The translations under genes and the position numbers were made by a program. Below, in pieces: positions 7,986 to 17,031 of a DNA stretch of 64,000 nucleotides. Under the pieces are notes generated by a model, which was not told the DNA's origin, made no database searches, and was given only the letters and a program-made list of their open reading frames with translations. Each line of letters begins with the position of its first letter. The first letter of the stretch is position 1. The DNA comes from an uncultured Parvularculaceae bacterium (GTDB lineage: Bacteria; Pseudomonadota; Alphaproteobacteria; Caulobacterales; Parvularculaceae), in contig CAMYLZ010000025.1 of the NCBI GenBank assembly GCA_947259375.1, positions 1 through 64,000 on the forward strand, read 5' to 3'.

Positions 7986-9416
7986 ATGTTAAAGTTCGTT
8001 TCGCGCGATCGCGAAACACCGACCAAAAGAAATTCCGGCGAGCGTCGCGGGGATTTCGACGAAATCTATGCGCGCTTCGCCGAGGATCGTGCGGCGGCGC
8101 AAGCCAGCCGTTGCAGCCAATGCGGCGTGCCCTTTTGCAGCGATCATTGCCCGCTGGGCAATGATATTCCCGACTGGCTCAAGGCTGTGTCCGAAGGCCG
8201 GCTCAAGGACGCCTATGCGCTTTCTTCCGCGACCAACAACATGCCGGAAGTGTGCGGTCGCATTTGCCCGCAAGACCGTCTGTGCGAAGGGTCCTGCGTC
8301 ATTGAGCAGTCCGGGCACGGAACGGTGACGATTGGCGCGGTCGAGCAATATATCACCGAGACCGCCTGGGAGAATGGCTGGATCACCCCGGTGAAACCAG
8401 CACGCGAAAGCGCACAGTCGGTGGGTATCATCGGGGCCGGGCCGGCCGGGCTCGCCGCGGCGGAGGAGCTGCGCAAAAAGGGTTTCCAGGTCAAGGTGTA
8501 TGATCGCTATGACCGCACCGGCGGGCTGCTGGTTTACGGTATTCCGAATTTCAAGCTGGAAAAGGATGTTGTCACGCGGCGTACGGATTATCTGGAACGC
8601 AGCGGCGTTGAGTTTGTGCGAAATGTGGATATTGGCCGCCATGTAACCATGGCCGAGCTGAGGGATGAACATGACGCCGTGCTGGTCGCGACGGGCGTTT
8701 ATAAATCCCGCGATCTTGTCTGCCCGGGGATCGGCAATGCCGGCGTCGTCGCCGCGCTGGATTATCTGACGGCGTCGAACCGAAAGGGGTTCGGCGATAG
8801 CGTGCCGGAATTCGAGAACGGCGCGCTTGATGCGGCAGGCAAGAAGGTGGTCGTCATTGGCGGCGGGGATACGGCGATGGACTGCGTGCGCACCGCTGTG
8901 CGGCAGGGGGCGAAGGCCGTGACCTGCGTTTACCGCCGCGACCGCAAGAATATGCCGGGCTCGGTGCGTGAAGTCGCCAATGCAGAGGAAGAAGGCGTCG
9001 TTTTTGAGTGGCTCGCCTCCCCGAAAGCGGTGATGGGCGACGCGGCGCGGGCGGCGGGCTTGCGTGTCGCGAAGATGGAGCTTGGCGCACCGGATGCAAG
9101 CGGCAGGCGCGCGCCGGTGGAAGTCGAGGGAGCGGAGTTCGACCTTGAGGCCGATCTTGTGGTCAAAGCGCTCGGTTTCGAGCCTGAAAACCTGCCGGCG
9201 ATGTTCGGCGAGCCAGCGTTGAAAATAACGGCGCGCGGAACGTTGCGTGTGGACGGCGAGACGATGGAGACGAGCCTGCCGGGCGTTTATGCGGCCGGTG
9301 ATATTGTGCGCGGCGCGTCGCTGGTGGTCTGGGCGATTGTCGACGGGCGCAAGGCCGCCGCCGCGATCGCCAGCCGTCTGAGGGCAACCGAACCGACATT
9401 GCTCGCTGCTGAATAA
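7986..9416 (+). CDS. gltD: Glutamate synthase (NADPH) small subunit
   Basis: At least 476 residues. GltD passes electrons from NADPH through FAD to GltB. The N-terminal Fe-S cysteines are seen in RCSQCGVPFC...HCP and CGRICPQDRLCEGSC, the FAD fingerprint in IIGAGPAGLAAAEEL and the NADPH fold in VVIGGGDTAMDC. Start choice is unusual: GGAGG at 7964-7968 is too far from the ATG at 7986 but well spaced for an in-frame ATT at 7974, which would give MSERMLKF, like relatives; a TTG at 7962 is the longest frame. It follows amtB by a few dozen bases and precedes gltB by 16. Confidence 0.95.
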   Translation: MLKFVSRDRETPTKRNSGERRGDFDEIYARFAEDRAAAQASRCSQCGVPFCSDHCPLGNDIPDWLKAVSEGRLKDAYALSSATNNMPEVCGRICPQDRLCEGSCVIEQSGHGTVTIGAVEQYITETAWENGWITPVKPARESAQSVGIIGAGPAGLAAAEELRKKGFQVKVYDRYDRTGGLLVYGIPNFKLEKDVVTRRTDYLERSGVEFVRNVDIGRHVTMAELRDEHDAVLVATGVYKSRDLVCPGIGNAGVVAALDYLTASNRKGFGDSVPEFENGALDAAGKKVVVIGGGDTAMDCVRTAVRQGAKAVTCVYRRDRKNMPGSVREVANAEEEGVVFEWLASPKAVMGDAARAAGLRVAKMELGAPDASGRRAPVEVEGAEFDLEADLVVKALGFEPENLPAMFGEPALKITARGTLRVDGETMETSLPGVYAAGDIVRGASLVVWAIVDGRKAAAAIASRLRATEPTLLAAE

Positions 9417-9432
9417 AAAAAGAAGAATAGCC

Positions 9433-12400
9433 ATGAATGACTGCGTAACTGCTTATTCACGCCGTCGCGACCAGCTCGTTGCGGCAAACGCCTATGATCC
9501 GCTCTCGGAACGTGACGCGTGCGGCGTCGGCCTCGTCGCGGCGCTTGATGCGCGCCCACGGCGCGAAATTGTCGATATGGCGATCGCCGCGCTAAAGGCT
9601 GTGTGGCATCGCGGCGCGGTGGATGCCGATGGCAAGACCGGCGACGGGGCTGGCATTCGGCTCAATGTGCCGCAAGAGTTGTTCCGAGGCTTCGTCGAGC
9701 GCACCGGCCATACGGCGCACAAGACGGATATTTGCGTCGGCATGTTGTTTCTGCCGCGCACCAGCCTTGGCGCGCAGGACGCTGCGCGTGCGATTGTCGA
9801 ATCGGAGATCCTGCGCTGCGGCTTCTATATCTATGGCTGGCGCCAGGTGCCGGTGCGCGCACGCGTGCTGGGCGCAAAAGCCAACGCCACGCGCCCGGAG
9901 ATCGAGCAGGTATTGTTCTGCGACCCGAAAGGGCGCGATCAGGATGCGCTTGACCGGATCTTGTATGTGGTCCGCCGACGGATCGAAAAGCAGGCCCGCA
10001 AACAGGGCTTGCACGAACTATATGTTTGCTCCCTGTCGTCCCAGGATGTGGTCTATAAGGGCATGTTCCTCGCCGAGGAGATCGACAATTTCTATCCAGA
10101 CCTGACCGACACGCGTTTTGTCAGCCGTGTTGCGATCTTCCACCAGCGCTATTCCACCAACACATTTCCGGAGTGGCGGCTGGCGCAACCCTTTCGCATG
10201 CTCGCCCATAATGGCGAGATCAATACGCTGAAGGGCAATGTCAACTGGATGAAGAGCCATGAAATTCCGATGGCGGCGGAGGTTTTCGGCGCCGATGGCG
10301 ATGACATAAAGCCGGTGATCCAGCCGGGCTCATCGGACTCGGCCACCCTCGACCAGGTGTTCGAATTGCTGGTCCGCGCCGGCCGCACCGCGCCGATGGC
10401 GAAGACTTTGCTGATCCCCGAAGCGTGGTCGAAACGCGCCTCGGTCATGCCGGAGAAATGGCGTGCGCTTTACGAATATTGCAATGCCGTGATGGAGCCA
10501 TGGGACGGACCGGCGGCCATCGCCGCCTATGACGGGCGCTGGGCCGTCGCCGGCCTGGATCGAAACGGACTGCGCCCGCTGCGCTATGCGATCACCGAAG
10601 ACGGCATTCTCGCGGTCGGATCCGAAACCGGCATGTGTCCGCTTGAAGGTCATAATGTCGAACGGCGCGGGGCAATTGAGCCGGGGCGCATGATCGCCGT
10701 CGATATGCAAGATGCGAAGTTCTATTCATCGACCGAAGTGCTTGACGTACTTGCTGAAAAGCATCCCTATACGGAGTGGCTGGAAAATATCGTTGAGCTG
10801 GAGCCGAAGATCGGCCCGGGACCGGAAGAACGCCTGTTCGAAGGCGAGGCGCTATTACGCCGTCAGGGCGCTGCCGGATACGACCTCGAAGCGCTGGACC
10901 TCATTCTCCGGCCGATGGCCGAGACCGGCAAGGAAGCGATCGGCTCCATGGGCGACGATACGCCGATTGCGGTGCTGTCCGGAAATTATCGCCCGCTGTC
11001 GCATTTCTTCCGCCAGAATTTTTCGCAAGTCACCAATCCGCCGATCGACCCCTTGCGTGAAGACGGGGTGATGAGCCTCAAGACCCGGTTCAAAAATCTT
11101 GGCAATATTCTTGTAACGGACAAAACGCAGACCGACGTGTTCGTGCTTGAAAGCCCGATCCTCACCAATGGGATGTTCACGCGGCTCAAGGATTACCTTG
11201 ACCAGAAGATCGTCGAGATCGACTGCACCTATGATGTCAAGGATGTCCGCAACAATGGCGAGGCGCTGCATGCCGCGCTTGACCGTATTCGCGCGGAAGC
11301 CGCGGCGGCGGTGCGCGACGGAGCTGGGCATGTGATCCTGACCGATGAGCGTCAGGGGCCTGATCGCGTCGCCGTGCCGATGATCCTCGCCGCCGGCGGC
11401 GTTCATGCGCATCTCACCAAAGTCGGACGCCGGACATTTTGCTCGCTTATTGTGCGTTCGGCCGAATGCGTCGACGCGCATTATGCGGCGGTGCTGGTCG
11501 GGGTTGGCGCTACGGCGGTGAACCCATATCTCGCTTTTGACTCGCTCGCGCAGGCGCAGTCCGCCGGGCGCTATGGCGATCTCAGCCTCAATAAGGGCGC
11601 GTTCAATTACAAATGCGCGCTCGAAGCGGGGCTGATGAAGATTATTTCAAAAATGGGGATTTCGGTGATTTCCGCCTATCGCGGCGGCTGCAATTTCGAG
11701 GCGTTGGGGCTGTCGCGGACGCTGGTGGCGGAGTTCTTTCCCGGCATGACAAGCCGCATATCCGGCATCGGTCTTGCCGGGCTTGAAAAGAAAACCGCCG
11801 AGTTGCACGCGGTCGCGTGGCGCGGCGACGCCGCGCGTCTGCCTGTAGGCGGATTTTATCGCCATCGCCGCAGGGGCGAGCATCATATCCTGGAAGCGGA
11901 GTTGGTGCGCGATCTGCAATTTGCGGTGAAAAATGACGACCCCAGCGCCTATGCGCGGTATTCGACGGCGCTTGAAAATCAGCCCCCATCGCAAATTCGA
12001 GACCTGCTGCGCACAAGACCGCTGGGCGATGCGATCGGCGTTGACGAGGTCGAAACTGCAAATGATATCCGACGCCGTTTTATAACGCCGGGGATGTCGC
12101 TGGGCGCGCTGTCGCCGGAGGCCCATGGGGCGCTCAACATCGCCATGAACCGGATTGGCGCAAAGTCAGTGTCAGGCGAGGGCGGCGAGGTGCCGGAACG
12201 CTATCAGCCGTTGCCGAATGGCGACAACGCCAATTCGGCGATCAAGCAAGTGGCTTCAGGCCGCTTCGGGGTGACGGCGGAATATCTCAATCAAGCCAGA
12301 GAGTTGGAGATCAAAGTTGCGCAAGGCGCGAAGCCCGGCGAAGGCGGGCAACTGCCCGGTTTCAAGGTCACCGAGTTTATCGCCCGCATGCGCCATTCGA

Positions 12401-13947
12401 CGCCGGGCGTGACGCTGATCTCGCCGCCGCCGCATCATGATATCTATTCGATCGAGGATCTGGCGCAGCTCATTTATGACCTCAAGCAGATCAATCCGGA
12501 TGCGCGGGTTTGCGTGAAGCTGGTCTCTGCTTCCGGCATCGGTGCGATTGCGGCAGGCGTTGCAAAGGCGAAAGCCGACGTCATTCTCATTTCCGGCAAT
12601 GTCGGCGGCACCGGGGCGAGCCCGCAAACCTCGATCAAATTCGCAGGAGCGCCGTGGGAGCTCGGGCTTGCCGAAGCGCACCAAGTCCTGACACTGAACA
12701 ATTTGCGCGAACAGGTGACGCTCAGGACCGATGGCGGCATCCGCACCGGGCGCGATGTGGTGATTGCCGCGATGCTGGGCGCGGAAGAATTTGGAATCGG
12801 TACGATATCGCTGATCGCCATGGGGTGTCTCATGGTGCGGCAATGCCATTCAAACACCTGTCCGGTGGGCGTGTGCACCCAGGATGAGGCCCTGCGCGAA
12901 CATTTCACAGGTTTGCCGGAGCATGTAGTGAATCTGATGACATTCATTGCCGAGGAAACGCGGCAAATCCTCGCTGGTTTGGGCGCCAATGCGCTTGAAG
13001 ACGTCATCGGAAGGGCGGATCTGCTCGATCAGGTGAGCCGCGGCGCGCCCCATCTTGATGACCTTGATCTTAACCCGATCCTGACGCTGGTCGATGCGGG
13101 CGACCGGCCGAAGCGGTCGGCCCGCAGCGGTCGTCAGGAGATCGTTGATACGCTGGATCAGCGCATCGAGCCGGAGCTTGAGCCGTTTTTCGCCCGCCGT
13201 GAAAAATTACAGCTGTCATTTCCGGTAAAGAACACCGATCGCGCTGTCGGCGCGCGAATTTCCTCACGCATCGTGCGAAATTTCAAGAGAGAAAATCTCA
13301 CCGAGGATCATGTGGCGATCCGCCTCAAAGGCTCGGCTGGTCAGTCTTTGGGGGCGTTTTCCGCCTACGGACTGAAGCTTATCGTTGATGGCGACGCCAA
13401 TGACTATGTGGGCAAGGGGCTTTCCGGCGCGACTATTGTCGTGCGCCCGGCCGAAGCGGGAATTGGCGAGGGCGACGCCATAATCGGCAATACCTGCCTT
13501 TATGGCGCGACGTCGGGGGCGCTGTTCGCGGCGGGCCGGGCGGGCGGGCGCTTTGCGGTTCGAAATTCCGGCGCGACGGCGGTGATCGAAGGCTGCTCGG
13601 CCAATGGCTGTGAGTATATGACCGGCGGCGTCGTGGTGGTGCTGGGATCGGTCGGGTCTAATTTTGCAGCCGGCATGACGGGCGGGCGTGCTTATGTCTT
13701 GGACGAGGACGGGGCCTTTGGCGGCAATGTCAACGCCGAGAGCGTCGCCATACGCGGCTTTGCGGACGGCGACGATGATCGGGAATGTAGGATGCTGATT
13801 GAGCAACATTGGCGCGAGACAAGGTCGGCCAAGGCGCGCCGTCTGCTTGATGGTTGGGCGAGCGCCCGCGCGAGGTTTCGGGTGATCGAGCCGCGCGAAC
13901 TTCTCGCCCGCCAGCAGAAATTGGAGGCCGCCGCAAAAACGGCGTGA
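9433..13947 (+). CDS. gltB: Glutamate synthase (NADPH) large subunit
   Basis: 1504 residues, the normal length. It makes two glutamates from glutamine and 2-oxoglutarate (GOGAT). The class II glutaminase nucleophile is Cys30 in RDACGVG, so about 29 residues are a removable propeptide. The FMN/synthase domain contains ALSPEAHGALNIAMNR and KPGEGGQLPG; the 3Fe-4S cluster cysteines are in CHSNTCPVGVC. The C-terminal beta-helix has the GCSANGCEYMTGG repeats. The gene order gltD then gltB, after glnK-amtB, suggests a nitrogen-limitation operon. Confidence 0.98.
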   Translation: MNDCVTAYSRRRDQLVAANAYDPLSERDACGVGLVAALDARPRREIVDMAIAALKAVWHRGAVDADGKTGDGAGIRLNVPQELFRGFVERTGHTAHKTDICVGMLFLPRTSLGAQDAARAIVESEILRCGFYIYGWRQVPVRARVLGAKANATRPEIEQVLFCDPKGRDQDALDRILYVVRRRIEKQARKQGLHELYVCSLSSQDVVYKGMFLAEEIDNFYPDLTDTRFVSRVAIFHQRYSTNTFPEWRLAQPFRMLAHNGEINTLKGNVNWMKSHEIPMAAEVFGADGDDIKPVIQPGSSDSATLDQVFELLVRAGRTAPMAKTLLIPEAWSKRASVMPEKWRALYEYCNAVMEPWDGPAAIAAYDGRWAVAGLDRNGLRPLRYAITEDGILAVGSETGMCPLEGHNVERRGAIEPGRMIAVDMQDAKFYSSTEVLDVLAEKHPYTEWLENIVELEPKIGPGPEERLFEGEALLRRQGAAGYDLEALDLILRPMAETGKEAIGSMGDDTPIAVLSGNYRPLSHFFRQNFSQVTNPPIDPLREDGVMSLKTRFKNLGNILVTDKTQTDVFVLESPILTNGMFTRLKDYLDQKIVEIDCTYDVKDVRNNGEALHAALDRIRAEAAAAVRDGAGHVILTDERQGPDRVAVPMILAAGGVHAHLTKVGRRTFCSLIVRSAECVDAHYAAVLVGVGATAVNPYLAFDSLAQAQSAGRYGDLSLNKGAFNYKCALEAGLMKIISKMGISVISAYRGGCNFEALGLSRTLVAEFFPGMTSRISGIGLAGLEKKTAELHAVAWRGDAARLPVGGFYRHRRRGEHHILEAELVRDLQFAVKNDDPSAYARYSTALENQPPSQIRDLLRTRPLGDAIGVDEVETANDIRRRFITPGMSLGALSPEAHGALNIAMNRIGAKSVSGEGGEVPERYQPLPNGDNANSAIKQVASGRFGVTAEYLNQARELEIKVAQGAKPGEGGQLPGFKVTEFIARMRHSTPGVTLISPPPHHDIYSIEDLAQLIYDLKQINPDARVCVKLVSASGIGAIAAGVAKAKADVILISGNVGGTGASPQTSIKFAGAPWELGLAEAHQVLTLNNLREQVTLRTDGGIRTGRDVVIAAMLGAEEFGIGTISLIAMGCLMVRQCHSNTCPVGVCTQDEALREHFTGLPEHVVNLMTFIAEETRQILAGLGANALEDVIGRADLLDQVSRGAPHLDDLDLNPILTLVDAGDRPKRSARSGRQEIVDTLDQRIEPELEPFFARREKLQLSFPVKNTDRAVGARISSRIVRNFKRENLTEDHVAIRLKGSAGQSLGAFSAYGLKLIVDGDANDYVGKGLSGATIVVRPAEAGIGEGDAIIGNTCLYGATSGALFAAGRAGGRFAVRNSGATAVIEGCSANGCEYMTGGVVVVLGSVGSNFAAGMTGGRAYVLDEDGAFGGNVNAESVAIRGFADGDDDRECRMLIEQHWRETRSAKARRLLDGWASARARFRVIEPRELLARQQKLEAAAKTA

Positions 13948-13993
13948 ACCGGTCATGATGCTGCTGGCGTTACGGCGCCATAATAGACGCCTT

Positions 13994-14038
13994 CCGGCGG
14001 ACGGAAAACGGGCTTGGGTACGCCTTTCAGTCCGCCGG
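13994..14038. repeat. Inverted repeat between gltB and alaC
   Basis: CCGGCGGAC (13994-14002) and GTCCGCCGG (14030-14038) form a perfect 9 bp stem with a 27-base loop. There is no following T-tract, so it is not an ordinary intrinsic terminator. It ends about 38 bases before the alaC start. Confidence 0.4.
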
Positions 14039-14076
14039 CATAACGATCCGAAACAACACCAAACTTTCCGCGCCAG

Positions 14077-15261
14077 ATGAAAACCGAAGAAGAATTCCAT
14101 CGCATCAAGCAGCTTCCCCCTTATGTGTTCGAGGAAGTGAACGCCTTGAAAGCGAAATTGCGGGCCGAGGGACGCGACATCATCGATCTCGGCATGGGCA
14201 ATCCGGACATGCCGACCCCGGCGCATATCATCGACAAATTATGCGAGGCAGCGCGTAATCCGAAAGCGCATCGCTATTCGGTTTCGCGCGGGATTATCGG
14301 TTTGAGGCGCGCCATGGCGCGTTATTACAAGCGCCGCTTTGATGTAGAGCTGTCGCCGGAGACCGAGATTGTCGCCACCATCGGGTCGAAAGAAGGCTTC
14401 GCGAACCTCGCCCAGGCGATCACCGGGCCGGGCGATATGGTGCTGGCGCCGGACCCGGCTTACCCGATCCATGCATTCGGATTCATCATCGCCGGCGGGG
14501 TCATCGCCGCCATACCGGCGCCGACGCCCGAAGCCTATCTTAGAGGCGTCGCCGACGCGATCGCCGCCGCGCCGAAAAGCCCGCGTGCGCTGGTGCTGAA
14601 CTATCCGTCGAACCCGACAGCGCAGGTCGTTGATCTTGATTTTTACAAGGAAGCGGTCGCGCTGGCGAAGCGCCACGACATCTACATCCTTTCGGACCTT
14701 GCTTATGGCGAGATTTATTTCGGCGAGACGCCGCCGCCGTCGATATTGCAGGTCGATGGCGCACGCGACATCGCCGTTGAGATCAATTCGCTGTCAAAGA
14801 CTTTCGCCATGGCCGGCTGGCGTGTCGGCATGGCGGTCGGCAATGAAAGGCTGATCAAGGCGCTGGCGCGGGTAAAGTCCTATCTCGATTATGGCGCCTT
14901 CACCCCGATCCAGGTGGCCGCTGTCGCCGCCCTGGACGGGCCCTGGGGCTGCGTCGAGGAAATTCGCGCAATTTACAAGGCGCGCCGCGACGTTCTGATC
15001 GAACATTTCGCCATGGCGGGCTGGGCTATTCCGTGCCCGGACGCATCGATGTTCGCCTGGGCGCCGATTCCTGAAAAATTTCGGGCCATGGGTTCGGTGG
15101 AATTTGCGAAAATGCTGATGGAGCGCGCCGACGTCGCCGTCGCGCCGGGGCTCGGCTTCGGCAAGGCGGGCGATGATCATGTGCGCATTGGGCTTGTTGA
15201 AAACCAGCAGCGCATTCGGCAGGCGGCGAGAAACCTCAAAAGGGTTTTCAAAGGGAATTAG
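14077..15261 (+). CDS. alaC: Alanine aminotransferase, AlaC type
   Basis: 394 residues, a fold-type I PLP aminotransferase. The opening (RIKQLPPYVFEEVNALK) and DIIDLGMGNPDMPTP, YSVSRGI, GSKEGFANL, NYPSNPTAQ and SYLDYGAFTP closely follow E. coli AlaC, the glutamate-pyruvate aminotransferase. The PLP lysine is in SLSKTFAMAGWRVG. LL-diaminopimelate aminotransferases of the same subfamily are often given as an alternative name, but the AlaC match is better. It lies 129 bases after gltB in the same direction, so it may use the glutamate made there, but it probably has its own promoter. Confidence 0.9.
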   Translation: MKTEEEFHRIKQLPPYVFEEVNALKAKLRAEGRDIIDLGMGNPDMPTPAHIIDKLCEAARNPKAHRYSVSRGIIGLRRAMARYYKRRFDVELSPETEIVATIGSKEGFANLAQAITGPGDMVLAPDPAYPIHAFGFIIAGGVIAAIPAPTPEAYLRGVADAIAAAPKSPRALVLNYPSNPTAQVVDLDFYKEAVALAKRHDIYILSDLAYGEIYFGETPPPSILQVDGARDIAVEINSLSKTFAMAGWRVGMAVGNERLIKALARVKSYLDYGAFTPIQVAAVAALDGPWGCVEEIRAIYKARRDVLIEHFAMAGWAIPCPDASMFAWAPIPEKFRAMGSVEFAKMLMERADVAVAPGLGFGKAGDDHVRIGLVENQQRIRQAARNLKRVFKGN

Positions 15262-15423
15262 CAGCGGCGAAAAAGCGCGCCCCCTTGATTTCGCCCCTTG
15301 CTTTCAAATAGCTGGTGGTCCGAAGGCATTGCGAGCAACACGCGTGAGCGCGCCTCGCGATCTCCCGCCGCCTTCGCGCATCGGCGCGCACCGCGCCGGT
15401 TCCATCCTGGTTGCGATACGCCC

Positions 15424-16692
15424 ATGAAGCCGAAATTGCTCACGACTCTGAGAACCTATTCGCTATCGCTTTTCGCAAGCGATGTTATTGCCGGCGTCAC
15501 AGTCGCCATGGTGGCGATGCCTTTGAGCCTCGCTATTGCGATCGCCTCCGGCGCGGATCCTGCTACTGGAATTGTCACGGCGATCATAGGCGGGTTCCTG
15601 ATTTCCGCGCTTGGCGGCAGCCGGGTGCAGATCGGCGGACCGACCGGGGCTTTCATTGTCGTCGTCTATGATGTGATCGCCCAACACGGATATGACGGGC
15701 TTGTCCTCGCTACGTTTATGGCTGGCGTCATTTTGTTGCTCGCCGGCGCCATGCGCGCGGGCCGCCTCATCGCCTATGTGCCCGAAGCGGTCGTGAACGG
15801 GTTTACGATCGGCATCGCGATTATCATCGCCTCGAGCCAGCTCAATGACCTTTTCGGCCTGGGCGCGCACAACGTTCCCGCCGCCTTTCTCGAAAAGGCG
15901 CCGGTGCTCTGGGAGGCGCGCGGGAGTTTCAACGGTGCAGCCTTCGCAATTGGCGTTATGACGATATTCCTTATCGTTGTGTTGCGCCGGCTCGCGCCGA
16001 AAGCGCCGGGGTTGATCGTCGCCGTCGCGGCAACATCGGCTTTCGTTGCGCTTTTCGCATTGCCGACGGACACGATTGCGTCGCGCTTTGGCGCGTTGCC
16101 CAATCATTTGCCCGCGCCGTCATTGCCGGAGGCTTTGTCCTATGCGCGGGTCCTGGAGCTGGCGCCGTCGGCGCTGGTGATCGCCTTTCTCGCTGGTGTT
16201 GAATCGCTTCTTTCGGCCATGGTGGCGGACAAGATATCCGGCGGAAAGCACCGTCCGAATGCGGAAGTTCTGGCGCAAGGCGCGGCCAATATCGGCTCTG
16301 CGCTATTTGGCGGCCTCCCGGCGACCGGCGCGATTGCGCGAACCGCGACGAATATCAGGGCGGGGGGCAAGACCCCGGTGGCCGGGCTGGTCCATGCCGT
16401 AACGATTCTGGTGGTGATGCTTCTGGCGGCGCCGCTTGCCGGCTATCTCGCCATGCCCGCATTGGCGGGCCTCTTGATGATCACCGCCTGGAATATGAGC
16501 GAGCCGCAAAACTGGAAAAGCTATTTTCTCGAAGGGCGGCTTTCCGATCGTGCGCTTCTCATCGTGACGCTTGTGCTGACGGTGGCCACGGATTTGACGA
16601 TTGCAATCGGCGTCGGGGTCTCGCTTGGGCTTGCGATCCGGCTGCAACGCCGTCACGTGCCGCCAGCGGAATGGCGCATGCCGGAACGCTGA
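15424..16692 (+). CDS. SulP-family anion transporter lacking STAS domain
   Basis: 422 residues, a SulP/SLC26 membrane protein that exchanges or imports anions such as sulfate or bicarbonate. The signature region reads ALGGSRVQIGGPTGAF, and VNGFTIGIAI and GLPATGAIARTATNIRAGGKTP are family segments. About 10-14 membrane helices fill the protein. It stops after the last helix (IRLQRRHVPPAEWRMPER) where most SulP proteins continue with a cytoplasmic STAS domain; this one has none. Start is ATG at 15424 (MKPKLL); longer frames upstream have non-transporter sequence. The substrate cannot be told, though a neighbouring methionine operon makes sulfate plausible. Confidence 0.88.
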   Translation: MKPKLLTTLRTYSLSLFASDVIAGVTVAMVAMPLSLAIAIASGADPATGIVTAIIGGFLISALGGSRVQIGGPTGAFIVVVYDVIAQHGYDGLVLATFMAGVILLLAGAMRAGRLIAYVPEAVVNGFTIGIAIIIASSQLNDLFGLGAHNVPAAFLEKAPVLWEARGSFNGAAFAIGVMTIFLIVVLRRLAPKAPGLIVAVAATSAFVALFALPTDTIASRFGALPNHLPAPSLPEALSYARVLELAPSALVIAFLAGVESLLSAMVADKISGGKHRPNAEVLAQGAANIGSALFGGLPATGAIARTATNIRAGGKTPVAGLVHAVTILVVMLLAAPLAGYLAMPALAGLLMITAWNMSEPQNWKSYFLEGRLSDRALLIVTLVLTVATDLTIAIGVGVSLGLAIRLQRRHVPPAEWRMPER

Positions 16693-16794
16693 TGCGTGCT
16701 CGAAGCATGCTGTGAAATAGCCGTATCTGCTAAAATCAAATTCCCCATAAAATATCCTGTTGACGCTTTCGCAGTTGCGAAGTAAGAGCGATGT

Positions 16795-16921
16795 TAACTC
16801 ATCAAGACCAGTCGAGGGATAGGCCCGTTGACGCTGGGGCAACCGCCGAAAAAGCCGGACCGGCTTTTGGGAAAGGTGCCAATTCCTGCGAGCGAGCTTT
16901 GCCTCTCTCGAGAGATGAGTC
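16795..16921 (+). promoter_or_regulatory. SAM-I (S-box) riboswitch
   Basis: Strong match to the class I S-adenosylmethionine aptamer. P1 is formed by ACTCATC (16797-16803) and GATGAGT (16914-16920). Core words are ATCAAGA, GAGGGATAGGCCC, GGGGCAACC and AGGTGCCAATTCCTGC, all in the order of the S-box consensus; P3 is a strong hairpin near 16850-16869. SAM binding should favour the terminator just downstream and switch off metX-metB-hom. SAM-II, the class usual in alphaproteobacteria, does not fit. Confidence 0.93.
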
Positions 16922-16981
16922 GGACGACGAATAGCGAGTGCGCGTCCGATTTGGTCTCTAGCGAATTTCCGAAAATGAGTT

Positions 16982-17008
16982 GGCCCCGCATGGCGGGGCT
17001 TTGGTTTT
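16982..17008 (+). terminator. Riboswitch-linked intrinsic terminator
   Basis: GCCCCGC (16983-16989), a 3-base ATG loop and GCGGGGC (16993-16999), followed by TTTGGTTTT. It lies between the SAM aptamer and metX and is the expected expression platform of a transcriptional S-box. Confidence 0.8.
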
Positions 17009-17031
17009 GGAACGGACGCAAGAGATCGGCG

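Larger units (their letters stand above)
16693..17031 (+). promoter_or_regulatory. Regulated leader of the metX operon
   Basis: 339 bases without a gene. It contains a class I SAM riboswitch aptamer (16795-16921), a connecting stretch, and an intrinsic terminator (16982-17008) 23 bases upstream of the metX start. A promoter must lie in 16693-16790, which is locally AT-rich; I do not see a clean -35/-10 pair. Confidence 0.8.

Noticed and set aside
7989-9434. A 481-codon minus-strand frame opposite gltD
   Set aside because: High-GC third positions keep the antisense frame open; the product has no recognisable motifs, whereas gltD is unmistakable.
16795-16921. SAM-II riboswitch, expected in this class
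   Set aside because: SAM-II is much shorter and a pseudoknot; the sequence instead follows the four-helix S-box consensus from P1 to P1'.
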